DNA of 64,000 nucleotides, from contig JAFAUB010000090.1 in assembly GCA_019243635.1 (NCBI GenBank), forward strand, positions 1 through 64,000, in the 5' to 3' direction. The notes under the pieces are model-generated. The model did no database searches. It was not told where the DNA came from and saw nothing but the letters and a program-made list of their open reading frames with translations. This document shows positions 46,913 to 59,039 of this stretch, in pieces; position 1 is the first letter of the stretch, and each line of letters opens with the position of its first letter. Position numbers and translations under genes: made by a program. This DNA is from Pseudonocardiales bacterium. GTDB lineage: Bacteria > Actinomycetota > Actinomycetes > Mycobacteriales > Pseudonocardiaceae.

Positions 46913-47791
46913 ATGCCGACCTCGGACGGCACCGGCGGTCAGGTCCCGTTGCTGCTCGTTGACGGACACAACCTGCTGTGGGGGGGCGACCTTCGGTTTC
47001 CCCACGCCGATCTATTCCCGCGACACGACGCGGCTGCTCCCCGGCCTGTTCGCCTTCTCGCGCTGCTGCGGGTCGCGATCCGCGACGACGTACCCGGCCG
47101 GGGCCCCCGAGGTCATCGTGGTCTTCGACGGTGAGACGGTGAGCACGGCGCGGCAAGCCGTCAACAGGCCCACGATGGCTACAAGGCCAGCTGGCCAACA
47201 GACGACCAGGCCCTGCTGCCACCACAGTTCCTGCCCGACGTTAAACGCGGCCTGGACCACCGCGACATCCTCTGGATCGAGCGGGAGCACGGCGAAGCCG
47301 ACGACGTGATCGCCACCTTGGTCCACGCGACCGCTCCACCCCGCCGAGTGATCATCGTGTCCCGGGATAAGGACTACTAACAGCTCATCACCGAACGCGT
47401 CGTGGTCCTCAACACCCGCTTCCGCGCCGGGCGGAAGCGGGTGACCCCACATGAGGTGTACATGCGGCACCGGGTCATCCCCGCGCAGTGGGCTGACTTC
47501 CGAGCGCTGGCGGGGGACCCTGCCGATGAGACCCCGGGAGTGCGCGGCATCGGCGCGATGACTGCGGCGACGCTGCTGGAGGGCGGTCTGACCCTCGATG
47601 AGCTGCCCCGCTCCGGTCGCCTAGCCACTGGTCGCGCACGAGCGGTCACCGATCAGTTCGAGCTCGCCCGCACATGGCGCGACATGATCCGTCTGGACGC
47701 GGGCCTGGATCCGCCGCGCCGGCCCACCGGCGAAACCAGCCCGCAGCTGCCCCGTCCGGCCGATGTCGTCGAGAAGCTCCGCCTGTGGTGA
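46913..47791 (+). pseudogene. 5'-3' exonuclease (PolA/FEN-like) pseudogene
   Basis: Pieces in alternating frames spell a 5'-3' exonuclease: PLLLVDGHNLLW, then ATFGFPTPIYSRD, LLALLRVAIRDDVPG, APEVIVVFDGE, and a long piece from 47150 with IEREHGEADDVIATL, VIIVSRDKDY and TPGVRGIGAMTAATLLEGG (helix-hairpin-helix). At least four frameshifts before 47150 and a TAA nonsense codon at 47378 (after DKDY, where Tyr is expected) disrupt it. Intact versions remove RNA primers or flaps. The last piece (47402-47791) is still open but would lack the active site. Confidence 0.82.
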
Positions 47792-48003
47792 TCCTGCCAC
47801 GGTCGCGGCTGACGGTCATGGGCCATCCGACGACGCGGAACCCTGGGCCGGCGGCGCGCTGTCTCACCACGCGTGCGTTACGCCGAAGCCTTCGCACCCG
47901 TGCCGATCCTCGGTCGTCTGCCCGCCACCGCCCACCTGTAGCCGGGGTGCGGCACGCCTATCGCCATCTCACGGCCGTGCCGGCCGCCACTCGCGAACTC
48001 GGG

Positions 48004-49266
48004 TCAGAGAATCTCGCGGTTTCCGAGGTAAGGACGCAGCACGGCGGGGATGCGGACCTCGTGGTCTTTCGTCTGGTGGTTCTCGATGAGGGCGGCGAGC
48101 AGCCGGGGCGTGGCCACCGCCGTGTTGTTCAGCGTATGCGCGAAGCAGATCCTGCCGTCTGAGTCGCGGTAGCGCAGGTTCGCGCGCCGCGCTTGCCAGT
48201 CGTGCAGAGTCGAGCAGCTGTGAGTCTCCCTCAGGAGGCCGAGCGAGGGAAACCAGGTATTGATGTCGTTCATCCTGAACTTACCGAGGCCCATATCGCC
48301 GGTAGCGCACTCGACGACCTCGTAGTGGAGCCCGAGATCCTGGAGTATCCGCTCGGCGGAGGCCAGCAGCTCCGCGTGCCAACGCGCCGACTCGGTCACG
48401 TCAGCCTCGCAGACCACGAACTGCTCCACCTTCTCGAACTGATGCACCCGCAACAGACCGCGCACGTCGCGGCCAGCGCTACCGATCTCACGCCGGAAGC
48501 ACGGCGAGATGCCCGCGTAGCGGATCGGCAGACGCTTCTTGTCGAGGATCTCGTCGGAGTGCAGACCGACCAGGGCGACCTCGGCCGTACCGGCCAGGAA
48601 CGCGTCGTCGGCGGGGAGCTCGTATGTCTCTTCGCGGCCCTTGGGGAACATGCCGCTCCCGACCAGGGGCGCTTCCTTCACCAGTACCGGTACCGAGATC
48701 GGCGTGAAACCCTGGGAGATGAGCAGCTCCAAGGCGTAGGAATGCAGGGCGCGCTCCAGCATGAGCAGATCGCCGGTCAGAGCATAGGCGCGCTCGCCGG
48801 CCACCTTCCGCGCCCGAGCGAACTCCGCCCAGCCGCGTCTGGCCGTCAGCTCCACGTGGTCGAGCGGTGGGAAACCGAACTCCGGCGGTTCTCCCCACGT
48901 CCTGATGATGACGTTGGCGGACTCGTCGGGACCGATGGGAGCCCCGTCCCACGGGATGTTGGGGGTGATCAGTAACAAATCGTTCAGCCGCGCACCGGTG
49001 TCCACGAGAGCGTCGCGCAGCTGCTTCAGCTGCTCGTCAAGCTCCGCGTTCTCCGCCCGCAGCTCCGCACGGCGCTGCTCATCCGCTTTCGCGAAGTCTC
49101 TGGAGAACGCCTTCTTCCTGGCCTGACCTTGATCCACCTCGTGCTGGAGCTTGCGGGTCGCCTCATCGAGCTCGAGCAGCTCATCGACGTCCAGGTCCAC
49201 GCCCTTGACGCGGACGGCGTCCTTGACCGCATCGGGGTGCTCCCGGATGAAGCGCTTGTCGAGCAT
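48004..49266 (-). CDS. serS: atypical serine--tRNA ligase
   Basis: A 420-residue class II seryl-tRNA synthetase. The N-terminal coiled-coil arm (about 25-105) is present, as are motif 2 (FRREIGSAGRDVRGLL) and TAEVALVGLHSDEIL. It departs from typical bacterial SerRS in motif 3, which reads LNNTAVATPRLLAAL instead of the NGSGLAVGR form, and in CSTLHDWQARR. It starts 15 bases after the secA stop on the same strand, a place where actinobacteria do not usually carry serS. A second, resistance-type or pathway-linked SerRS, or a transferred replacement, is inferred. Whether a housekeeping copy exists elsewhere cannot be seen. Confidence 0.9.
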   Translation of the reverse strand: MLDKRFIREHPDAVKDAVRVKGVDLDVDELLELDEATRKLQHEVDQGQARKKAFSRDFAKADEQRRAELRAENAELDEQLKQLRDALVDTGARLNDLLLITPNIPWDGAPIGPDESANVIIRTWGEPPEFGFPPLDHVELTARRGWAEFARARKVAGERAYALTGDLLMLERALHSYALELLISQGFTPISVPVLVKEAPLVGSGMFPKGREETYELPADDAFLAGTAEVALVGLHSDEILDKKRLPIRYAGISPCFRREIGSAGRDVRGLLRVHQFEKVEQFVVCEADVTESARWHAELLASAERILQDLGLHYEVVECATGDMGLGKFRMNDINTWFPSLGLLRETHSCSTLHDWQARRANLRYRDSDGRICFAHTLNNTAVATPRLLAALIENHQTKDHEVRIPAVLRPYLGNREIL

Positions 49267-49281
49267 GGTCGGCGCCAGTCC

Positions 49282-52140
<2,859 letters not shown>

Positions 52141-52287
52141 CGTGGGAGACCTCACTCGTATCGGGGCACGCGTGTCGGGGCGCGGGTCGGCGGGGGAGCG
52201 GCCAGTGGCGTACCGTACGGCACGCCAACGCCGCCGACCTGCGCGCCATCGTATGCCCAGCGCCGGCTCCGGCGTTATCAGCGCAGC

Positions 52288-52357
52288 TCATAGCCCCGAT
52301 ATGGAGGAATATCGGGGCTATGAAGGCCCCGGTTACCCCGATATGTCTCCATATCGT
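52288..52357 (-). promoter_or_regulatory. alternative hairpins in the hpf-secA spacer
   Basis: Bases 52288-52302 and 52309-52323 form a perfect 15-bp stem. A separate CGATATG/CATATCG hairpin sits at 52340-52357. The two share sequence so that CGATATGGAG (52297-52306) can also pair with CTCCATATCG (52348-52357), and CCCCGATAT elements can swap partners. This mutually exclusive pairing resembles an attenuator controlling secA, though no ligand or leader peptide is evident. Confidence 0.5.
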
Positions 52358-52395
52358 CCCTGGCACCGTGATCACTGACGATCACGGTGCCAGGG
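52358..52395 (-). terminator. terminator of hpf
   Basis: Bases 52358-52373 and 52380-52395 form a perfect 16-bp stem with a 6-base loop, 9 bases after the hpf stop. There is no U-run. Its strength suggests secA has its own promoter or depends on read-through. Confidence 0.85.
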
Positions 52396-52403
52396 GTGGC
52401 CTC

Positions 52404-53084
52404 TCAGAACAGCTGGATCACGCCGTAGTCGAAGCCGTGCCTGCGGTACACCACGCTGGGCAGTCCGGAGTCGGCGTCGGAGAACAGGTAGAAGTCGTGG
52501 CCGACGAGCTCCATCTCATACAGCGCGTCGTCGACGGTCATGGGTCTGGCGGAGTGCCGCTTACGCCGGACGATGCGACCCGGCCCCCGGGCATCCGGGG
52601 ACTCTCCTCGCTGAGTGGGCAGCTCGTAGTCGGGCTCCTCGAGCACGCCCATCCGGTGGCGATGGCCGTTGCTCTCGGCCGCAGTGGAGATACCGGGGGC
52701 CGGAGCAGGGGTATCGGAGACCAGGGTGGCCGCCAGCGGCGCGGTGGCCTCGGCGACAGAGGTGGGGTGGCGGCGTCCGTAATGCACCTTGCGGCGGTCC
52801 GCGACCCGCCGCAGCCGGTTGTCCAGCTTGCTCACCGCCACGTCCAAAGCGGCGTAGAAGTCTGAACCACACGCCTCCGCGCGGACTACCTGCCCGCGAC
52901 ACCGACCGGTGATCTCCACTCGTTGGCAGTTCTTGGACTGCCGGGGGTTGGGTTCGTGGAACAGCTCGACGTCGTACTGGACGGCCTTGTGGTCATACCG
53001 CTCGACGTGGGCGAGCTTCTCGGTAACGTGCACCCTGTAATGATCGGGTACCTCGACGTTACGACCCTTCACGACAATGTTCAC
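52404..53084 (-). CDS. hpf: long-form ribosome hibernation promoting factor
   Basis: A 226-residue dual-domain HPF. The N-terminal S30AE domain (about 1-105) begins MNIVVKGRNVEVPDHYRVHV and binds the 30S decoding centre. The C-terminal domain (about 170-226), with MTVDDALYEMELVGHDFYLF and VVYRRHGFDYGVIQL, dimerises to pair 70S ribosomes into inactive 100S. The linker is Ala/Pro-rich. It has the standard place upstream of secA. Expected to be made in stationary phase or hypoxia. Confidence 0.95.
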   Translation of the reverse strand: MNIVVKGRNVEVPDHYRVHVTEKLAHVERYDHKAVQYDVELFHEPNPRQSKNCQRVEITGRCRGQVVRAEACGSDFYAALDVAVSKLDNRLRRVADRRKVHYGRRHPTSVAEATAPLAATLVSDTPAPAPGISTAAESNGHRHRMGVLEEPDYELPTQRGESPDARGPGRIVRRKRHSARPMTVDDALYEMELVGHDFYLFSDADSGLPSVVYRRHGFDYGVIQLF

Positions 53085-53313
53085 AGGGCGACCTCCTCGC
53101 GTTGTCCAACAGGGACTTCAGGGACGCCAGAGGCACTGCGGTGATCGTTACTGGGATGGTGCGCAGCGGGGGTCCACCCGCGATGATCACTCGGCCTCCG
53201 GCGCCAGGACCATGGCGCTCGCGCCTCCTCACCGAACTCGCGGCGATGCTGATGCCCGGACGGTAGTCCGCTCCCGGTGCTCCCGCCAGAGTCTGCGGCC
53301 CCGCGTCCCAGGG

Positions 53314-54045
53314 TCAACGCTGTGGTTGGTACGGCCCCTCCGACGGAGACGACGGCGCGTGACAACCGGCTGCGGCGAGCACCACGATTGCGGGTACCTC
53401 GACACCCATCCGGAGCAGTACCGCAGTGCACGCCGCGGCAGTCGCCCCGGTGGTCACCACATCATCGACGAGCACGACGGGCGTACCGGCGGGCGGCAGG
53501 CCGGCCCGCCGCGGCAGCACCCGTCCCGCCAGGTTGGCCTGCCGAGCCGCCGCCGCCAGCCCGACCGAGTCGCGCACCCCGGAGGACACCCGCAACGCCG
53601 GGGCGACCGCGGCGACGACACCCCCACCGGCCAGCGCGGCGGCCGCCCGCTGTGCCAGCAGTTCGACGTGCTGCCCACCGCGCCGAGCCGCCGCCGACCA
53701 CCGAGACGGCACGGGCACCAACCACACCCCGCCGGACCCGGGCGGAATCCCGACACCGCCGGACCCGGGTCCGAGCCGCAGCTGAAGCAGTGCGGAGGCG
53801 AGCGCGCCGCCCAGCGGTCCGGCGAGGTCGCGGCGACCCCGCTCCTTGTAGGCCAGCAGCGCGGCACGCAACCGGCCGCGGTAGCTCCCCAGCGCGTACA
53901 CCGGGGGGCCGGCCTCGTAGCACAGCGGATACACCCGGACCGGCGCTCCCAGCAGCACCTCGCAGTCGGTGCACAGCAGCGGGCCCGGCACCCCGCAACC
54001 GCCGCACTCGACGGGCAGCAGCAGGTCCAGCAGTGGTCGCAGCAC
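53314..54045 (-). CDS. ComF-family phosphoribosyltransferase-like protein
   Basis: A 243-residue ComF/GntX-type protein. An N-terminal zinc site is suggested by CGGCGVPGPLLCTDC. The PRPP-binding loop is VVLVDDVVTTGATA near residue 190. In competent bacteria ComF supports DNA uptake, and in actinobacteria its role is not established. It lies between lpqB and hpf, the same order as in mycobacteria (Rv3242c). Confidence 0.9.
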   Translation of the reverse strand: MLRPLLDLLLPVECGGCGVPGPLLCTDCEVLLGAPVRVYPLCYEAGPPVYALGSYRGRLRAALLAYKERGRRDLAGPLGGALASALLQLRLGPGSGGVGIPPGSGGVWLVPVPSRWSAAARRGGQHVELLAQRAAAALAGGGVVAAVAPALRVSSGVRDSVGLAAAARQANLAGRVLPRRAGLPPAGTPVVLVDDVVTTGATAAACTAVLLRMGVEVPAIVVLAAAGCHAPSSPSEGPYQPQR

Positions 54046-54182
54046 CCCGCCAAGCCTGCCGCGGCCACCCAGCGGGACGCCTCAGGACAGCCCGCGGGCG
54101 GCACCGTTGTGCACAGCGGCCCCGACCTTCCCCACCGCCGCGACGCCCGGCTTGCGCAAGCCGGTCAGCCCGGGTAAAGCGG

Positions 54183-55907
54183 TCAGCCGGGGTAGAGCGG
54201 TACCGAGCCGGGTCCGACCCCGCCGAGCAGGGGCTCCCACACCTCCTGGGTGTCCGAGTACTCCCACAACCCGGTGGCGTCGGCCACCAGCACGTCGCGG
54301 CCGGGTGCGGCGACGATGTCGGTCAGCGGGCCGGTCAGGTTGGTGCTGGACGACTGCCGAAGAGTCAGCCCGTCCACGGACACCGAGAACACCTGGGGGG
54401 ACGGCCCGGCGGAGGCCGTCACCAGAACCTCCGGACTAGCCCAGTCCACACTCGCGATGGGCGGCAGGCCGCCGTCTCGCAGCACCTGCGGATGGCGCAG
54501 GCTCACCAAGCCCGACGCGGTCACCACCGCGGCCACCACCAGCCGCCCACTGATCACCGCGGCCACCCGCACCCCGTCCCGGGACAGCCGCAGCTGCGAG
54601 ATGGAGCCCAACCGGGTCAGCTCAGTGGCGTCGACCGGGTAGGCCAACGGCGGGCCGGCGCCGGAGAGCGCCACGCCCACCACGGTGCGACCGTCGATCA
54701 CGGTCCACACTTCGGTACCGGAGGGCCGCCAGGTGGGCCGGGTCATCGTCACCGCGTCCAACGGCACCGCGGCCAGATCCCCCTCGGAGGGGCCCGCCCG
54801 CAGCTGCGGGTGCCCGTCCGGGCCGGCGACGACGGCGGCCAGCAGCTCCCCACCCGGGTTCGAGCGGGCCGCGCTGAGCACCGTGAGCTGGCCGGTTCCC
54901 GCAGGCCCCGGCACCGGGGCGCCGTCCAGGCCGCGCAGCCGGCCACCGAGGACCACCTGCCCGGCCACCTCAGGCCGCGGCCCGGTCGGCGTGGCGTAGG
55001 AGGCGATGTCGTCCAGGCGCCACTCGGCCTGCCCCGCCACCATCGGCTCGCCGTCAGCGAGCAGCCGCAGCGGGGCGGGAGCCAGGCCGTCCAGAGAGCC
55101 GACGATCTGCGCCGCGACCAGCCGCCGTTGCTGCTCGGTCAGCGCGTCCAGGCCACTCAGGTTGATCACGGTCCGGCCGGAGCGGCTGACCAGCACGTTG
55201 GATCTGGGCCGGGTGCCCTCCGGGATCGCCGACCGGACAGCACCGGCCAGCCGTGCCGAGGGCCCGGCGAGCAGCATGTCCAACACCCGTCCCGGCAGCA
55301 TGGACGCCGGTTGGGCGGGCACCCAGCGCAGGTCGGGAACCAGTGTGCCGCGGCTGGGGTCGACGAAGCAGACCCGAACCTGGCGATAGTTGCGTTGCAG
55401 GACGCCGGCCTCCACCAGCACACCCGGCGGGGGGTTGGTGATCCGCCACTCGCCATGCTCGGACACCACGTCAAGCGGGATGGAGAAGGTCCCCGCCGCC
55501 GGCGTGAAGCTGCCATCCGCGCTGAGCTCGCCCAGCCGCGAGCCCCCGACCCTGATGCGGCGGACCCCGGCGGTGGGGCCGGCCTGCGGGGCGGCGCCGG
55601 GGGCGTCCTCGATCACGGTCAGGCCGGCGCGGTCGTTCCAGCTCGCCGCCGCGTTCCGGGACAGGAAAGCGCGGGCCGCGGCGTGCCCACCGCCCGGGCT
55701 GCCGGTGGCCCCGATGAACTCACGGACCAGCCGGAAGGGGTCCACGCCCCGTTCCGGACCGGCCGGCGAGACCAGTCGCGAGCCCACCGGCACGGAGCGC
55801 ACCACCTGCAGGTCCGAGCTCGCCGGGACAGCCGCACATCCCGCGAGCGTCACCAGCCCGACGACGAACACGGCGGCGAGCAGGACGATGACCGGGCGCC
55901 CGCGCAT
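54183..55907 (-). CDS. lpqB: lipoprotein LpqB, MtrAB-associated
   Basis: A 574-residue lipoprotein. The signal peptide ends in lipobox TLAGC (Cys about 24). A GerMN domain follows (RVDMLLAGPSARLAGAVRSAIP-like region near 190-300), then a beta-propeller-like C-terminal half. LpqB sits in the membrane outer face and modulates MtrB, affecting MtrA phosphorylation. Its ATG overlaps the mtrB stop by one base (TGATG), so the three genes are translationally linked. Confidence 0.93.
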   Translation of the reverse strand: MRGRPVIVLLAAVFVVGLVTLAGCAAVPASSDLQVVRSVPVGSRLVSPAGPERGVDPFRLVREFIGATGSPGGGHAAARAFLSRNAAASWNDRAGLTVIEDAPGAAPQAGPTAGVRRIRVGGSRLGELSADGSFTPAAGTFSIPLDVVSEHGEWRITNPPPGVLVEAGVLQRNYRQVRVCFVDPSRGTLVPDLRWVPAQPASMLPGRVLDMLLAGPSARLAGAVRSAIPEGTRPRSNVLVSRSGRTVINLSGLDALTEQQRRLVAAQIVGSLDGLAPAPLRLLADGEPMVAGQAEWRLDDIASYATPTGPRPEVAGQVVLGGRLRGLDGAPVPGPAGTGQLTVLSAARSNPGGELLAAVVAGPDGHPQLRAGPSEGDLAAVPLDAVTMTRPTWRPSGTEVWTVIDGRTVVGVALSGAGPPLAYPVDATELTRLGSISQLRLSRDGVRVAAVISGRLVVAAVVTASGLVSLRHPQVLRDGGLPPIASVDWASPEVLVTASAGPSPQVFSVSVDGLTLRQSSSTNLTGPLTDIVAAPGRDVLVADATGLWEYSDTQEVWEPLLGGVGPGSVPLYPG

Positions 55908-57595
55908 CACTGACGCCCCGGTCCAGCAGGCACCGCGGTATCCGGCGCGGGGGGTGTGTCCTGCCTCGGGGAGTCCCCGGGCGCGTTGTCGGGGCCTAGC
56001 GGCAGGGGGCTGCCGGTGAGCACGGTGTCCCGGCTTCGAGGCAGCGTGAGCCGGAAGGCGCTGCCCCACCCGGGTTCGCCCCAAGCCTGCAGCCAACCCC
56101 CGTGCAGCCGGGCATCCTCCAGGCTGATCGACAGTCCGAGCCCGGTGCCCCCGGTCCGCCGGTCTCGCGACGGGTCGCCCCGCCAGAACCGGGTGAACAC
56201 CAGGTCCTGCTGACCGGGCTGGAGCCCGATGCCGTGGTCGCGCACCAGCACGGCGACCGCCTCGGAGTCCGCGGCGACGGTGAGCTGGACCGGGCGACCC
56301 TCGCCGTGGTCCAGCGCGTTGGTGAGTAGGTTGCGCACGATTCGCTCGACCCGCCGCGGGTCGATCTCGGCGAGCACCTCCGCCGCCGGCAGAGCCAGCT
56401 CCAGCGGGGTGCCCGCGCGGTTGGCCACCGCGCTCACCGAGGCCGCCGCGTGCGCCGCGGTGACGCGCACGTCGACCGTCTCCGCGGACAGCTCCGCAAC
56501 CCCGGCGTCCAGCCGGGAGATCTCCAGCAGGTCGGCGAGCAGCGCCTCGAACCGGTCCAGCTCGCTCACCAGCAGCTCGGCCGGACGGTGCAGCGCCGGG
56601 TGCAGCTTGTCGCGCGAGTCATAGAGCAGGTCGGCGGCCATCCGCACGGTGGTCAGCGGGGTGCGCAGCTCGTGGGAGACGTCGGAGGTGAAACCACGTT
56701 GCAGCTCACCGAACTCCTCCAGCTGGCGGATCTGGCGCTGGATACTGGCGGCCATCTCGTTGAACGAGGTGCCCAGTCGAGCCATGTCGTCCTCCCCGAC
56801 GACCGGGATGCGCTCGTCGAGATGGCCGTGGGCGAAGCGCTCAGCGACCTCGGCGGCCTGCCGGACCGGGACCACCACCTGGCGGGTCACCAGGCTGGCG
56901 ATGCCCGCGATGAGCACCAGCAACACCACACCGCCGAGCACCAGGGTGGACTGCACCAGAGTCAGCGTGCGCTGCTCGGCGGTGAGCGGAAACAGCAGGT
57001 AGAGCTGCATGGTGCGACCCGCGCTGGCGACGGGCATGCCGACCGCCAGCGTGATCACCGAGGTCGAGCCCCGCCGCACTGTGGTGATCTTGTAAGCGAA
57101 CGCGCCGCGTTCCACCGCGGAGCGCAGCACCGACGGGACGTCCTCCAGTGGGCCGATCTCCTGCCCGGTCCCGGCCACCCCGGGCGGGCCGCCGCCGTCC
57201 ACCAGCACCGGCTCGTACGCGCCGGCGTTGGTCGTCGCGGCGGGCGTACCGGTCGGGTCGGGGTTGGTCAGCCGATCGACGGTGGTGGTGAGCCTGCCGG
57301 CCAGCGACGCCGAGGTGGGATCCACCGCGCCCAGCTCGGACTCCACCAGGCCCCTGCTGTTCTCGGCCTGCGCCAGCGCGGCCTGCGTCTTGCTGTCGAT
57401 CAGCCGCTGGGCGAGCTGGGCCTGCAACACCATGCCCAGCACCAGCACAACGGTGGAGGACAGTACCACGGTGCTGCTCACCACCCGGACCTTCAGGGAG
57501 CGGCGCCACACCGCGCCGAATATCGCGGCCAGCTCACTGGCCACTCCGGCGGACGGGCGCAGCCCATCAGTCGCCCGGCCGGCGAGTGGCCTCAC
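55907..57595 (-). CDS. mtrB: sensor histidine kinase MtrB
   Basis: A 562-residue membrane kinase of the MtrAB system, which governs cell division, wall remodelling and osmotic response. TM1 is at about 35-60, an extracellular sensor follows to about 225, TM2 to about 250, then HAMP, HisKA (phosphoacceptor His in SDVSHELRTPL, about 308) and HATPase_c (NLLTNALDHGEG, DHGIGL, GTGLGLSIS). The GTG at 57595 overlaps the mtrA stop as GTGA. The C-terminal 35 residues are Pro-rich. Confidence 0.95.
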   Translation of the reverse strand: MRPLAGRATDGLRPSAGVASELAAIFGAVWRRSLKVRVVSSTVVLSSTVVLVLGMVLQAQLAQRLIDSKTQAALAQAENSRGLVESELGAVDPTSASLAGRLTTTVDRLTNPDPTGTPAATTNAGAYEPVLVDGGGPPGVAGTGQEIGPLEDVPSVLRSAVERGAFAYKITTVRRGSTSVITLAVGMPVASAGRTMQLYLLFPLTAEQRTLTLVQSTLVLGGVVLLVLIAGIASLVTRQVVVPVRQAAEVAERFAHGHLDERIPVVGEDDMARLGTSFNEMAASIQRQIRQLEEFGELQRGFTSDVSHELRTPLTTVRMAADLLYDSRDKLHPALHRPAELLVSELDRFEALLADLLEISRLDAGVAELSAETVDVRVTAAHAAASVSAVANRAGTPLELALPAAEVLAEIDPRRVERIVRNLLTNALDHGEGRPVQLTVAADSEAVAVLVRDHGIGLQPGQQDLVFTRFWRGDPSRDRRTGGTGLGLSISLEDARLHGGWLQAWGEPGWGSAFRLTLPRSRDTVLTGSPLPLGPDNAPGDSPRQDTPPAPDTAVPAGPGRQ

Positions 57596-58272
57596 CGCGA
57601 CGTGCCGGCCTTGTACCCGACGCCGCGCACGGTGAGCACCACCTCTGGATGCTCGGGGTCCCGCTCGACCTTGGACCGAAGCCGCTGGACGTGCACATTG
57701 ACCAACCGGGTGTCCGCGGCGTGCTGATAACCCCATACCTGCTCGAGCAGCACCTCGCGGGTGAACACCTGGCGCGGCTTGCGGGCCAGCGCGAGCAGCA
57801 GGTCGAACTCCAGCGGGGTCAACGAGATCGGCGTCCCATCCCGGCTGACCTGGTGACCGGGCACGTCGATGGCCAGGTCGCCGATGGTGAGCCGCTCGGC
57901 GGGGTCGGCCTCGATACGGCGCAACCGGGCTCGCAGCCGCGCCACCAGCTCCTGGGTCTTGGGCGGCTTGACCATGTAGTCGTCGGCGCCGGACTCCAGG
58001 CCCAGCACCACGTCGACGGTGTCGCTCTTGGCGGTGAGCATCACGATCGGGACACCGGACTCGGCGCGGATCGCCTTGCACACGTCGATACCGCTCATAC
58101 CGGGCAACATGAGGTCCAACACCACCAGATCCGGCTTCAGCTCACGCAGCGCGGGCAGCGCCTTGGTGCCCTCACCGACCACCGCGGTCTCGAAGCCCGC
58201 CTGACGCAGCGCGATAGCCAGCATCTCAGCCGATGCGGGGTCATCCTCCACCACAAGCACACGAGCCGCCAT
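57592..58272 (-). CDS. mtrA: response regulator MtrA
   Basis: A 226-residue OmpR-type regulator. The receiver domain has Asp53 in VVLDLMLPGMSG, the acidic pair ED10-D11 and Lys in MVKPPK. The winged-helix domain ends KVERDPEHPEVVLTVRG then VGYKAG. It is very similar to mycobacterial MtrA, an essential regulator of replication and division genes. The ATG at 58272 begins MAARVLVVEDD; an ATG three codons upstream is equally open. It is followed by mtrB and lpqB in one operon. Confidence 0.96.
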   Translation of the reverse strand: MAARVLVVEDDPASAEMLAIALRQAGFETAVVGEGTKALPALRELKPDLVVLDLMLPGMSGIDVCKAIRAESGVPIVMLTAKSDTVDVVLGLESGADDYMVKPPKTQELVARLRARLRRIEADPAERLTIGDLAIDVPGHQVSRDGTPISLTPLEFDLLLALARKPRQVFTREVLLEQVWGYQHAADTRLVNVHVQRLRSKVERDPEHPEVVLTVRGVGYKAGTSR

Positions 58273-58343
58273 ACACACCATCGTGGCACTGCCCATCGTG
58301 GCACCGCGCGCGAGGCTCCCACCGGTCGGGCGGCGCCATCGGC

Positions 58344-59003
58344 TCACCCTCCGATCATCCGCATCGCCATGTCGCTGAGCGCGGGCCCGCTCGGGCCCCT
58401 TCCGACCCCGCCGTCGATGACAGTCCATGGGGCGAGCCAGCCACCGGCGGCCAGCCCGTCATAGACGGCCGCGCACCGAGCCTGCAGTCCGCGGTCAGCC
58501 TCATACAGATCCTTCGCCCGCGCGCTGTCGGCCTCGGCCCGGCGCTCCGCTCGGGCGGCGGCGACGCTCATCGGCACCCGCAGCAGCAGCTGGGCGTCGG
58601 GCACCGGGACGTCGAACCGGTCCACCTCCAGCCCGCGAACCCATTCGACGAAAGGGCCACCGGCGTCCTCGTGCAGCCGCGCCGCGCCATACGCCGCATT
58701 GGACCCGACGTAGCGATCCAGCAGCACCACGTCGTGGCGCCGCCGCAGCGCACGCAGCTGATCGGCTGCCGCGCGCCGGTCCAGGGCGAACAGCACCGCC
58801 ATGCCGTGCACCGAGCGGACCAGGTCGCCCAGCCGCCCGTAGAGCGCGTCACGCACCAGGTCGGCGTGGATGTCGGCGTCGTAACGGGGGAACGCCATCC
58901 GCGCCACCGACGCGCCCCGCGCGGTCAGCGCCGCGACCAGTCCGTCGGCGAGGGTGCGCTTGCCCGCACCGTCCAGTCCCTCGATGACCACCAACCGACC
59001 CAT
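58344..59003 (-). CDS. tmk: thymidylate kinase
   Basis: A 219-residue dTMP kinase making dTDP for DNA synthesis. The P-loop is GLDGAGKRT (9-17), with Lys-Arg-Thr in place of the more usual Lys-Ser/Thr-Thr, as in mycobacterial Tmk. DRYVGSNAAYGAAR is the DR-Y motif, and the lid region is RAEADSARAKDLYE. It lies upstream of mtrA on the same strand, the mycobacterial order (Rv3247c). The C-terminal tail is slightly longer than usual. Confidence 0.93.
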   Translation of the reverse strand: MGRLVVIEGLDGAGKRTLADGLVAALTARGASVARMAFPRYDADIHADLVRDALYGRLGDLVRSVHGMAVLFALDRRAAADQLRALRRRHDVVLLDRYVGSNAAYGAARLHEDAGGPFVEWVRGLEVDRFDVPVPDAQLLLRVPMSVAAARAERRAEADSARAKDLYEADRGLQARCAAVYDGLAAGGWLAPWTVIDGGVGRGPSGPALSDMAMRMIGG

Positions 59004-59039
59004 GACGGGCCACCGTAGAGACTCAACGTATTTCGACGG

